Assembly (NCBI GenBank): GCA_938041725.1
Contig: CALISX010000506.1
Coordinates: 1 to 6,307, forward strand
Direction: 5' to 3'
Length of the DNA stretch: 6,307 nucleotides
Origin: an uncultured Lachnoanaerobaculum sp.
GTDB taxonomy: Bacteria > Bacillota > Clostridia > Lachnospirales > Lachnospiraceae
The translations under genes and the position numbers were made by a program. The notes beneath the pieces are model-generated. The model did not search any database. It had not been told where the DNA came from and saw nothing but the letters and a program-made list of their open reading frames with translations. How positions within the stretch are numbered: position 1 is the stretch's first letter; each line of letters opens with the position of its first letter. This document shows positions 1 through 6,306 of the stretch, piece after piece.

Positions 1-975
1 GGAAGCCCCGCCGATAAAGCAGGAGGCAATGGCATCCATTTCATAGGTATTTCCCATATTTCCGTCTACAGAACCAATACGGGAAGCCACCAAAAGGCCG
101 GAAAGACCTGCCAGAAGGCTCATCAGGAAGTAGGCCCAGAAATAAACCCTTCTTGGGTCAATACCGGAAAGCTTGGCTGCCTTTTCATTGCCTCCCACCG
201 CATAGAAATACCGGCCAAAGGCGGTATAGCCTGTAAGGAAGGCAAAGATGATCACAATGGCCAAAATCCATAAAAGCATCACAGGAACTCCCTTGTAACC
301 CATTAATTTATAGGAATAGGCCAGAATCAAAATATCAAAAATGGCAGTCCGCACCACCGTGGCAGACAGGGAGCTTACCTTGTAGCCCTGGCGGGTCCGG
401 CGCATCCGGCTGGTAAAGGTAAATACCGTTAAAAGAAGGGCCACAACCACGCCGATGATCAAGGCAGAGATGCATCTTTTGTTTGCATCCAATCCAGGAA
501 TCTGGATATAGGAGGTAAACAGCCCCAAAAAGGAGTCATTCATAACGGAAATGGTTTTAGAGTCCAAAATTACCCTGGCCAATCCCCGAAGCAAGAACAT
601 TCCGGCCAAGGTACAGATAAAGGGAGGGATATGAATATATCCGATGAGCCAGCCCTGCCAGATCCCCACTACAGCGGATACAGCCAACGCCACCAAAATC
701 GCCAGAACCGGGGACACCCCCATTTCCAGAAGCTTCGCAGATAAGGCTGCGGATAAACACAGGGTGGAGCCCACAGACAGGTCCACATTTCCTCCTGTTA
801 AAATACACAGGAGCATACCGCAGGCCATAATCAGCACATAGGCGTTTTGCAAAAGCAAATTGGAAATGTTCTGGGATAAAAACAGTCTGCCTCCCGTTAA
901 AACGGAAAACAACACAAAGACAATCACCAGGGCTAATACCATGGTATATTTTTTAATAAATTCGTTTGCTTTCAC
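1..975 (-). CDS. mmsB: Sugar ABC transporter permease, MmsB/GguB/XylH type (partial, C-terminus beyond window)
   Basis: This is the integral-membrane channel subunit of a monosaccharide ABC importer. The frame is open for 325 codons from a GTG start (975-973) to the window edge with no stop, so the C-terminal end is missing; related permeases are usually about 380-400 residues. The protein is strongly hydrophobic, with likely membrane spans near residues 11-28, 34-59, 88-112, 117-135, 168-188, 231-250 and 276-297. Family motifs are visible: GGNVDLSVGS (61-70), PPFICTLAGM (117-126), the cytoplasmic ATPase-contact loop GGNEKAAKLSGI (261-272) and DAIASCFIGGAS (314-325). The insert around residues 190-230 (RQGYKVSSL to YKGVP) is what separates the XylH/GguB type from shorter RbsC-like permeases. 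The GTG start is preferred over the ATG at codon 12 because AAGGAGGG lies 6 bases upstream and the start overlaps the ATPase stop (GTGA), implying translational coupling. The symbol follows family naming; the sugar is not determined. Confidence 0.93.
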   Translation of the reverse strand, partial: MKANEFIKKYTMVLALVIVFVLFSVLTGGRLFLSQNISNLLLQNAYVLIMACGMLLCILTGGNVDLSVGSTLCLSAALSAKLLEMGVSPVLAILVALAVSAVVGIWQGWLIGYIHIPPFICTLAGMFLLRGLARVILDSKTISVMNDSFLGLFTSYIQIPGLDANKRCISALIIGVVVALLLTVFTFTSRMRRTRQGYKVSSLSATVVRTAIFDILILAYSYKLMGYKGVPVMLLWILAIVIIFAFLTGYTAFGRYFYAVGGNEKAAKLSGIDPRRVYFWAYFLMSLLAGLSGLLVASRIGSVDGNMGNTYEMDAIASCFIGGAS

Positions 976-2519
976 GCATTTCCCTCCTTGGAGCTTAAGA
1001 TAGCCCCCATAATTCTTTCCTGGGTGGCCTCCTGGGCCGTAAATTCGCCGGCCATATATCCCTCATTCATTACATAGATTCTGTCGCACATACCCAAAAG
1101 CTCCGGCAGCTCCGATGAAATCATCACCACCGCCTTTCCCTGGGCCACCATGTCATTCATAATCTGGTAAATCTCATACTTGGCCCCCACATCAATTCCT
1201 CTGGAGGGCTCATCCAAAAACAATACATCCGGCTCTGTAAACATCCATTTGGCCAAAAGAACCTTTTGCTGGTTTCCTCCAGAAAGATTCCCCACCCTTT
1301 GCTGGATGCTGGGGGTTTTGGTGCGCATGGCCTTTACATATTCCTCTGCCTGGCGGTTTTCCTCTGCCACATTGATCACGCCCATTTTATCGGAAATCCT
1401 CCTCATACAGGCCAAGGTGGTATTTTTGGCAATGGTTTCCTCTAAAATCAATCCATTGGTTTTCCGATCCTCTGTGGCATAGGCCAGTCCATGGGCAATG
1501 GCTTCGGACTCGTTTTTTAAATGCACTTCTTTTCCCTTAATAAATGCCTGACCGGATATATGACTGCCATAGCTTCGTCCAAACAAGGACATGGCAAGCT
1601 CCGTCCGCCCTGCCCCCTGGAGGCCGGAAAATCCTACGATTTCGCCCTTTCTCACATAGAAGCTAATATCCCTTACCACACATTTTTCCGTATACACCGG
1701 ATGATATACTCTCCAGTTTTTTACCTCAAAAAGCACCTCCTTACCCACCTGGTGCTTTCGCTGGGGATAGCGGTCTGTCAGCTCTCTGCCCACCATGCCC
1801 TGGATGATCCGGTCCTCATCAATATTGTGCTGGGGATTGGGAATGGTTTCAATGGTCTGACCGTCTCTGAGCACTGTAATATTGTCGGCGCAGTAGGCCA
1901 CCTCATTGAGCTTATGGGTAATAATAATGGAGGTAATGCCCTGGTTCTTAAAATCCAAAAGCATATCCAAAAGCATCATGGAGTCCTCTTCATTCAAAGA
2001 GGAGGTGGGTTCATCCAAAATCAGCAGCTTGCAGTTTTTGGACAGGGCCTTGGCAATCTCCACCAGCTGCTGTTTTCCCGTTCCAATGTCCTTAATCAAA
2101 ACCTGGGAATCTTCCTTCAGCCCCACCCGTTCCATGGACTTGGCTGCCTCATGGAAGGTTCTGTTCCAGTCCAGCATTCCAAAGGCATTTTTGAATTCAT
2201 TTCCCATGTACATATTTTCCGCAATGGTAAGCTCCGGAATCAGAGCCAGCTCCTGGTGCACCACCGCAATGCCCTTTCGCTCTGAATCCTTAATGGTGCG
2301 GAACTGGCATACTTCCCCATTGTATACCACATCACCGGTATAGTCTCCAAAGGGGATGGTGCCGGAAAGCACCTTCATCAAAGTGGACTTCCCTGCCCCG
2401 TTCTCCCCCACCAAAGCGTGAATTTCTCCCCGCTGCACCTGAAAATTTACATTGTTCAGAGCCCTGACCCCCGGGTACTCCTTCACAATATTTTTCATTT
2501 CCAAAATAATATCCGCCAA
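972..2519 (-). CDS. mmsA: Sugar ABC transporter ATP-binding protein, MmsA/GguA type, two fused nucleotide-binding domains
   Basis: This cytoplasmic ATPase powers monosaccharide import. At 515 residues it has the usual length for the RbsA/XylG/MglA/GguA group, with two ABC domains in one chain. Domain 1 shows Walker A GENGAGKST (38-46), Q-loop Gln89, an altered signature IGTGKQQ (145-151), Walker B LLILDEP (165-171) and H-loop His202. Domain 2 shows a degenerate Walker A, GLQGAGRTE (299-307), in which the usual Lys is Arg305, then a standard signature LSGGNQQ (412-418), Walker B LFLDEP (433-438), and SSE where the switch His is expected (468-470). This asymmetry is normal for the group: the composite sites are unequal and one is thought to be poorly catalytic. 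The start is TTG (2519-2517), supported by AGGAGG six bases upstream; the first internal ATG, codon 8, has no comparable site. It lies 88 bases after the binding-protein gene and overlaps the permease gene. The identity is secure; the sugar is not. Confidence 0.96.
   Translation of the reverse strand: MADIILEMKNIVKEYPGVRALNNVNFQVQRGEIHALVGENGAGKSTLMKVLSGTIPFGDYTGDVVYNGEVCQFRTIKDSERKGIAVVHQELALIPELTIAENMYMGNEFKNAFGMLDWNRTFHEAAKSMERVGLKEDSQVLIKDIGTGKQQLVEIAKALSKNCKLLILDEPTSSLNEEDSMMLLDMLLDFKNQGITSIIITHKLNEVAYCADNITVLRDGQTIETIPNPQHNIDEDRIIQGMVGRELTDRYPQRKHQVGKEVLFEVKNWRVYHPVYTEKCVVRDISFYVRKGEIVGFSGLQGAGRTELAMSLFGRSYGSHISGQAFIKGKEVHLKNESEAIAHGLAYATEDRKTNGLILEETIAKNTTLACMRRISDKMGVINVAEENRQAEEYVKAMRTKTPSIQQRVGNLSGGNQQKVLLAKWMFTEPDVLFLDEPSRGIDVGAKYEIYQIMNDMVAQGKAVVMISSELPELLGMCDRIYVMNEGYMAGEFTAQEATQERIMGAILSSKEGNA
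973..989 (-). promoter_or_regulatory. RBS and GTG start of the permease, overlapping the ATPase stop
   Basis: On the minus strand AAGGAGGG (989-982) is followed by six bases and GTG (975-973). The ATPase stop TGA occupies 974-972, so the two genes share a GTGA overlap. A nearby ATG (979-977) is better placed by base identity, but its frame closes after eight codons, so GTG is the start that opens the long frame. Confidence 0.85.
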
Positions 2520-2531
2520 GGTGTTCCTCCT
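2517..2531 (-). promoter_or_regulatory. RBS that fixes the TTG start of the ATPase gene
   Basis: The minus strand reads AGGAGG (2531-2526), six bases, then TTG (2519-2517). No ATG is correctly spaced from this strong site, and the eight residues gained (MADIILEM) begin the first beta-strand expected in an ABC domain. The weak start codon after a strong site may lower ATPase output relative to the binding protein. Confidence 0.8.
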
Positions 2532-2542
2532 GTTTGTTTGAT

Positions 2543-2573
2543 TGAAAGAAAAGGGAGCCCCGTGGCTCCCTCT
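2543..2573 (-). terminator. Intercistronic stem-loop with U-rich tail (attenuator or partial terminator)
   Basis: The transcript can form GGGAGCC-ACGG-GGCUCCC (arms 2570-2564 and 2559-2553, loop 2563-2560). Adding a flanking A-U pair, a G-U wobble and another A-U pair extends the stem to ten pairs. It is followed by UUUUCUUUC (2552-2544), part of which overlaps the extended stem. This resembles an intrinsic terminator with an interrupted U tract, placed between the binding-protein and ATPase genes. Such structures in ABC operons commonly cause partial termination or protect the upstream message from 3' decay, giving excess binding protein. Full termination is unlikely because the ATPase and permease genes have no other visible promoter. 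Confidence 0.65.
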
Positions 2574-2580
2574 AAGGTTT

Positions 2581-2596
2581 GGCAGGTGCCCCTGCC
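2581..2596 (-). other. Second hairpin just after the binding-protein stop codon
   Basis: GGCAGG-GGCA-CCUGCC forms a perfect six-pair stem with a four-base loop, beginning 11 bases after the TAA of the binding-protein gene. No U tract follows, so it is not a terminator by itself. Together with the larger stem-loop 7 bases downstream it could block 3' exonucleases and stabilise the binding-protein message. This role is inferred from structure and position only. Confidence 0.5.
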
Positions 2597-2607
2597 GGTA
2601 TGTTCCG

Positions 2608-3813
2608 TTAATTTACGGGATGGGGGTAGCCGCTGGAATCCATGGTGTAATATCCAGTATCCACCAGTTCCTTTTGCAGATTATCCTTGGTTACCACCAC
2701 CGGCACCAACAGATAGGAGGGAATCACACCCTTGCCATTGTCGTAGGAGGTGGTGTCATAGGTACAGTCAAAACTCCATCCGGAGGAGGTGATCAGTCCT
2801 GCATCGGGCTTTTCCCCTGCCAGAATGGCAGCGCCCAGATCCAAAGTGGCCACAGCCTCATTGGCCACAGCCTTGTAGACTGTCATGGACTGCTTGCCAT
2901 CCACAATATTCTTTAAATTGGCCTCGTCTCCGTCCTGGCCGGTGATAATCACAGTATTGGTTCCTGCATAGTCAGAACCAATGGCCTGGGTTACTCCAAG
3001 AGCGGTAGAATCATTGGAGCAAACAGCCACATCCAGCTGCTTTCCATCGGAATAGTAGGAAGCCAGAATGTTCTGGAAACGGGACATGGCCTTGGCAGTA
3101 TCCCACTGAGCGGTAGCCACCTGGTTAAACTCTGTCTGTCCGGAGGGAACCACCAGCTTTCCTTCATCAATATAGGGCTTTAATGTGTCAAATGCTCCGT
3201 TAAAGAAAAATCCCGCATTGTTGTCCGCCGGATCCCCTGCGGTAAATTCCAGATTAAGGGGGTCGACGGCCTTGTCCAGGCCCAGCTGTTCCTTTACAAA
3301 TTCTCCCTGAAGCTTGCCCACGGTATAGTTGTCAAAGGACACATAGTAGCTGATGGCATCGGTATTCATAATCAAACGGTCATAGGCAATCACAGGAATG
3401 TCTGCTTCCTTGGCCTGGGCCAAAACCTGGGACAGGGCCTCTCCGTCAATGGCAGCCACCACCAGCAGATCCACCTGATCCGCCACCAGACCTTCAATGT
3501 CCTTTACCTGCTGGTCGATCTTATTGTCGGAGTAGGTCAGCTCCACCTGATAACCCTTGCTCTCAAACTGCTTCTGTAAATAGGAACCATCTCGGTTCCA
3601 ACGCTCCAGAGACTTGGTGGGCATGGAAATTCCCACTGTTTTTCCCCCTGAAGCCTTGGTTTCCCCGGAAGCGCTCTCCCCGGAAGCTGCACTGCTTTCA
3701 TTTCCCGGTTCCGGGGCAGAGGATCCGGTCTGGCCGCCTCCGCCGCCGCAGGCTGCCAGGGACAGGGTCATAAGTCCTGCCAATACCAAAGACATTGCTT
3801 TTCTTAATTTCAT
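2608..3813 (-). CDS. chvE: Sugar-binding lipoprotein of ABC importer, ChvE type
   Basis: This is the extracellular, membrane-anchored receptor that captures a monosaccharide for the downstream permease and ATPase. The 401-residue protein begins with a short basic, then hydrophobic signal sequence ending in the lipobox LAAC, with Cys22 as the predicted lipidated residue. A flexible Gly/Ser/Glu/Ala-rich linker follows (about 23-57). The rest is a type-I periplasmic-binding fold. ChvE-like signatures are MPTKSLERW (64-72), AYDRLI (143-148), FDNYTVGKLQ (160-169), NDSTALG (267-273) and TGQDGDEANLKNI (291-303); the Arg, Asp and Asn residues there are candidate sugar contacts. The ATG start has AAAGGAGG upstream and gives a complete signal peptide. 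It has its own promoter and is the first gene of the importer operon. ChvE relatives bind several aldoses (glucose, galactose, arabinose, xylose), so the specificity here is open. The family call is firm; the gene symbol is by homology pattern. Confidence 0.95.
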   Translation of the reverse strand: MKLRKAMSLVLAGLMTLSLAACGGGGGQTGSSAPEPGNESSAASGESASGETKASGGKTVGISMPTKSLERWNRDGSYLQKQFESKGYQVELTYSDNKIDQQVKDIEGLVADQVDLLVVAAIDGEALSQVLAQAKEADIPVIAYDRLIMNTDAISYYVSFDNYTVGKLQGEFVKEQLGLDKAVDPLNLEFTAGDPADNNAGFFFNGAFDTLKPYIDEGKLVVPSGQTEFNQVATAQWDTAKAMSRFQNILASYYSDGKQLDVAVCSNDSTALGVTQAIGSDYAGTNTVIITGQDGDEANLKNIVDGKQSMTVYKAVANEAVATLDLGAAILAGEKPDAGLITSSGWSFDCTYDTTSYDNGKGVIPSYLLVPVVVTKDNLQKELVDTGYYTMDSSGYPHPVN

Positions 3814-3826
3814 AATAACCTCCTTT
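3811..3826 (-). promoter_or_regulatory. RBS and ATG start of the binding-protein gene
   Basis: AAAGGAGG (3826-3819) precedes ATG (3813-3811) by five bases. It is a near-ideal Shine-Dalgarno sequence and sits only eight bases after a strong leader hairpin. Unlike the next two genes in the operon, this one uses ATG, in keeping with high receptor output. Confidence 0.85.
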
Positions 3827-3830
3827 ATTT

Positions 3831-3870
3831 TCCACCGAAACCTCCTGCCTTTCCCGGAGGCTTCGGAAGA
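3831..3870 (-). promoter_or_regulatory. Leader RNA hairpin upstream of the binding-protein RBS
   Basis: In the transcript, CCGAAGCCUCC (3866-3856) pairs with GGAGGUUUCGG (3845-3835) over eleven positions, ten Watson-Crick and one G-U, around a ten-base loop (3855-3846). Past one U-U mismatch, three further pairs extend the stem to 3870/3831. The 3' arm contains an extra AGGAGG (3846-3841, its first A in the loop). The hairpin ends eight bases before the true Shine-Dalgarno sequence. Possible roles are 5' message stabilisation, or control of ribosome access because the CCUCC arm could also pair with the true GGAGG. The structure is seen; the role is inferred. No known riboswitch class was recognised. 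Confidence 0.6.
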
Positions 3871-3915
3871 TGGATCTGCTTAAAAAAACACCACACCGGG
3901 GGCCGGCACCGCCAT

Positions 3916-3925
3916 ACATATATGT
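3916..3925. promoter_or_regulatory. Palindrome ACATATATGT at the predicted transcription start
   Basis: A perfect ten-base palindrome lies immediately downstream of the -10 element, at about +2 to +11. A regulator bound here would block the promoter, so it is a candidate operator. AT-rich palindromes of this size also occur by chance, and no regulator gene is in the window. Confidence 0.25.
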
Positions 3926-3933
3926 CTACCTAT

Positions 3934-3962
3934 ACTATAAATTTGCACAACAAATAAGTCAA
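3934..3962 (-). promoter_or_regulatory. Sigma-A-type promoter of the sugar importer operon
   Basis: The minus strand carries -35 TTGACT (3962-3957), an exact 17-base spacer and -10 TATAGT (3939-3934). Each hexamer differs from consensus by one base. Transcription would begin near 3927, giving a leader of about 114 bases before the binding-protein ATG. The spacer holds a small inverted repeat, ATTTG-TTGTG-CAAAT, that could be part of an operator. No clear catabolite-control (cre) site was seen around it. Confidence 0.8.
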
Positions 3963-3965
3963 TCC

Positions 3966-3977
3966 TATTATATAATA
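3966..3977. promoter_or_regulatory. Palindrome TATTATATAATA just upstream of the -35 element
   Basis: A perfect twelve-base AT-only palindrome ends four bases upstream of the -35 hexamer of the importer promoter. It could act as an UP-like element or an activator site. It also contains TATAAT on both strands, but no properly spaced -35 partner was found for either copy. Chance occurrence in AT-rich sequence is a real possibility. Confidence 0.25.
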
Positions 3978-3993
3978 CCATAGTTCTTTGCTT

Positions 3994-6261
3994 TCATTCA
4001 GGAGTCTTTGGCGGGATGCCGGCCCGCTCCTCCTCCACCATCCGGATATATTTTTCAATCCCCTCAATGTGGAAGGGCTCCCCCACCTTTTCATGGTACA
4101 GATCCCGCAGAGAAAAATCGGATTTTCTCAGGGTCAGATTGGGGTTGTAATAAGGATCTCCCTGCTTTAAAATCTCCGGCCATTTGGTAACAAAGGTGGC
4201 CACCTCTTTTCTAAAGCGCAGAATCTTTTCCGGCGTGTCCTCCAAGCCCCTGGACTTGGACTCATAATGGTAAAACAGGGCATAGGGATTGTACACCACC
4301 AAAGCTCCGGTGGCGCGCACCTTCATACAGTAGTCTATGTCATTAAAGGCCACCGCCAAATCCTCGGAAAATCCCCCTACCTGTTCAAACAGGGATTTTT
4401 TGGTAAGGAGACAGGCGGCGGTTACTGCCGAATAGTCCTGGAGGGTCTGGGCCCGGTGGAAATAACTGTTTTCCACATCGGAAAGACCGATGAAGGTATG
4501 GCCTGCAATACCCCCAAACCCCATAACCACCCCGGCGTGCTGGATGGTGTCATCATGGTACAAAAGCCTGGCTCCCACAATCCCCACATCCTCTCGGAGA
4601 ATGTACCACACCATTTCCTCTAGGGCCCGGGGATTGATAATTTCAATATCATTGTTCAAAAACAAAAGATAGTCCCCCTTGGCATAGGTTTCTCCAAAAT
4701 TATTAATGGCGGAATAATTGAATACATCCTTCCAGTACACCACCTGGACCTGGGAAAACTCCCTTTGAATTTTTTCATAGTAGGCAAAGGTTTCCGGCTC
4801 CACAGAGTTATTCTCCACCACAATGAACTCCAGATTCTTATAGCTTCCCTTTTCGTACAGGGAACGGATGGCCAGGTCCAGATCCTCACGATGATCCTTA
4901 TTGGGAATAATCACAGACACCAGGGGGGGATCTTCCAGCTTGAAAAATTTATGGTAAATGCCATAGTCAATCCCCTTTTCAATTTTTTCCACAGGCAGCC
5001 AGTTTCCCCGCCTTTCAATATGGGCCTGGATGGCCCTGGCCCCTGCTTCAAAGGCATAGAGCTTGCTTTCCGGATTGGAAGCAGTGGAATTCATATGACA
5101 GCGCCAGTGATACAGCACCTTGGGGATATGGGTAATCTTTTTGGCCTTTTCTGTCATCCGGAAAATAAAATCATAGTCCTGGGCTCCGTCAAAGGCAGGA
5201 TCAAAATTCCCATACTGCTCCACCAGCTCCCGCTTTACCCCAAAAAGATGACAGATATAGTTGACGCTCTCCAGCATATCAATGTTAAAATCCGGCTTGA
5301 AATGGGGATCAAATAAAGACCCTCCATCCATATCCAGCTTATCCTCGTCAGAATAAAAGCAGTCGCAGCCGGTTTCTACAACCGCCTTGGCGCATTCAAA
5401 AAGAGCATGGGGAGGCAGCACATCATCATGGTCTGCCAATACAATATATTCTCCCTTTGCCATCTCCAGGGCGGCATTGGTGTTCCCTGCAATTCCCAGA
5501 TTTTCCCCCAGCTTTTTATATCGGATCCGGTCTCTCCCCTTCTCCTTTTCTTTTTGTATATATTCTTCTGCCACAGCCTGCCGCTCCTGGCCGGGGCGGC
5601 TGCCGTCTGCCAGGCAGATTTCAAAGCCTTGATAGGTTTGATTGAAAATGGAATCCAGCAGCTCCCGCAGGTATGCCTCCGGTGTTTCAAAAAGGGGAAT
5701 CACCAGGGAAAATACCACCTCCCTGGGAAAGAGGGTTTTTCTTTGCTGTTCCAGCTCGTCCGCCGTGGGCTTGGTTTTTTCATACCATTCTGCATATTCG
5801 TAATCGCTGTCAATCCCTTTGATTTTTGCCCGGGATTTCCGAAGCAAAGCCCGCAGCCCGTTTTTTTTCATAAACTCAAAGGCTACCCGAAGGGTTTCCA
5901 GATTGCAAAGATCCTTGATCTTTTCCATCCGCTTATGGGCGGCGCTGGCCCTTTTGTAAATCAGTTCCTCATTGAATTTGATGCTGCGCTTTTGGTTTTC
6001 CAGGGTGATTTCCAGATAATAATCCTCTCCCCTTTGGTAGTCAAATTTAATATCAAAGCCATAGTCCTTGTCATATACCTTGGCGAAATAGATCTTGCTT
6101 ACATCATCCCTTCTGGTGGATACAAACTTAAAGTCCAAAGGCTCCTTTTTTCCATTCAGCACACGAAAAGATGGCTGAGACAGGGGATCCCGCCCCACCG
6201 CCCAGCCATTGATGCAGATAATGTTTTCCCGGATACGCACCAGGTCTGTTTTATACTTCAT
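3994..6261 (-). CDS. Two-domain family 2 glycosyltransferase with N-terminal beta-rich domain, likely surface polysaccharide synthesis
   Basis: This 755-residue protein should transfer sugars from nucleotide-sugar donors to a growing cell-surface glycan. Residues 1-100 form a beta-rich accessory region (for example INGWAVGRDP at 18-26), and about 100-180 is a charged helical linker. The first GT2 domain (about 184-415) has FSLVIPLFETP (184-194), the metal-binding DHDD (277-280), YSDEDK (303-308) and GAQDYDF (359-365). The second (about 446-690) has LVSVIIPNKD (447-456), LNNDIE (535-540), FNDIDYC (639-645) and YHYESKSRG (664-672), the last typical of rhamnosyltransferase-like bacterial GT2 enzymes. 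Both active sites look intact, so it may be bifunctional. No signal peptide or convincing membrane span is seen, so it probably works at the cytoplasmic face of the membrane. The ATG start has AGGAAG seven bases upstream. Donor, acceptor and linkage cannot be told. It is co-directional with the importer operon, 180 bases before it, with no obvious functional link. Confidence 0.92.
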   Translation of the reverse strand: MKYKTDLVRIRENIICINGWAVGRDPLSQPSFRVLNGKKEPLDFKFVSTRRDDVSKIYFAKVYDKDYGFDIKFDYQRGEDYYLEITLENQKRSIKFNEELIYKRASAAHKRMEKIKDLCNLETLRVAFEFMKKNGLRALLRKSRAKIKGIDSDYEYAEWYEKTKPTADELEQQRKTLFPREVVFSLVIPLFETPEAYLRELLDSIFNQTYQGFEICLADGSRPGQERQAVAEEYIQKEKEKGRDRIRYKKLGENLGIAGNTNAALEMAKGEYIVLADHDDVLPPHALFECAKAVVETGCDCFYSDEDKLDMDGGSLFDPHFKPDFNIDMLESVNYICHLFGVKRELVEQYGNFDPAFDGAQDYDFIFRMTEKAKKITHIPKVLYHWRCHMNSTASNPESKLYAFEAGARAIQAHIERRGNWLPVEKIEKGIDYGIYHKFFKLEDPPLVSVIIPNKDHREDLDLAIRSLYEKGSYKNLEFIVVENNSVEPETFAYYEKIQREFSQVQVVYWKDVFNYSAINNFGETYAKGDYLLFLNNDIEIINPRALEEMVWYILREDVGIVGARLLYHDDTIQHAGVVMGFGGIAGHTFIGLSDVENSYFHRAQTLQDYSAVTAACLLTKKSLFEQVGGFSEDLAVAFNDIDYCMKVRATGALVVYNPYALFYHYESKSRGLEDTPEKILRFRKEVATFVTKWPEILKQGDPYYNPNLTLRKSDFSLRDLYHEKVGEPFHIEGIEKYIRMVEEERAGIPPKTPE

Positions 6262-6275
6262 ACCCCTTCTTCCTC
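6259..6275 (-). promoter_or_regulatory. RBS and ATG start of the glycosyltransferase gene
   Basis: GAGGAAG (6275-6269) lies seven bases before ATG (6261-6259). It is a moderate Shine-Dalgarno match and the first ATG of the frame. No promoter is visible in the 46 bases left before the window edge, so the gene may belong to a larger upstream operon. Confidence 0.6.
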
Positions 6276-6291
6276 ATCCTTTGTTTGTTTC

Positions 6292-6306
6292 TCCTCCCTG
6301 GGAGGA
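6292..6306. repeat. Short inverted repeat at the right edge
   Basis: TCCTCCC-T-GGGAGGA is a perfect inverted repeat with seven-base arms and one central base, 31 bases upstream of the glycosyltransferase start. As RNA the loop must open to at least three bases, leaving a six-pair GC-rich stem. No U tract follows on the minus strand, so it is not a clear terminator for an upstream gene. It could be a translation-related structure or part of the end of a gene beyond the window. Confidence 0.35.

Noticed and set aside
977..979. ATG as the permease start
   Set aside because: Its frame hits a stop after eight codons; the GTG at 975-973 opens the frame that encodes the permease motifs.
1521..2285. 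A 254-codon open frame on the plus strand
   Set aside because: It lies wholly antisense to the ATPase gene, whose ABC motifs are unmistakable, has no recognisable domain, and is expected by chance opposite a coding frame with this codon use.
3882..3911. Possible intrinsic terminator in the importer leader: GC-rich block followed by seven U residues (3888-3882)
   Set aside because: The best stem is GCCGG-CCC-CCGGU with wobble-only extensions, and it is separated from the U run by several bases. The main gene lies downstream of it, so strong termination here is unlikely.
3943..3976. Plus-strand promoter made of TTGCAC (3943-3948) and TATAAT (3971-3976)
   Set aside because: The spacing is 22 bases, well outside the functional range, and no plus-strand gene follows.
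4765..5316. A 183-codon open frame on the plus strand
   Set aside because: It is antisense to the glycosyltransferase across its two catalytic domains and shows no domain or motif of its own.
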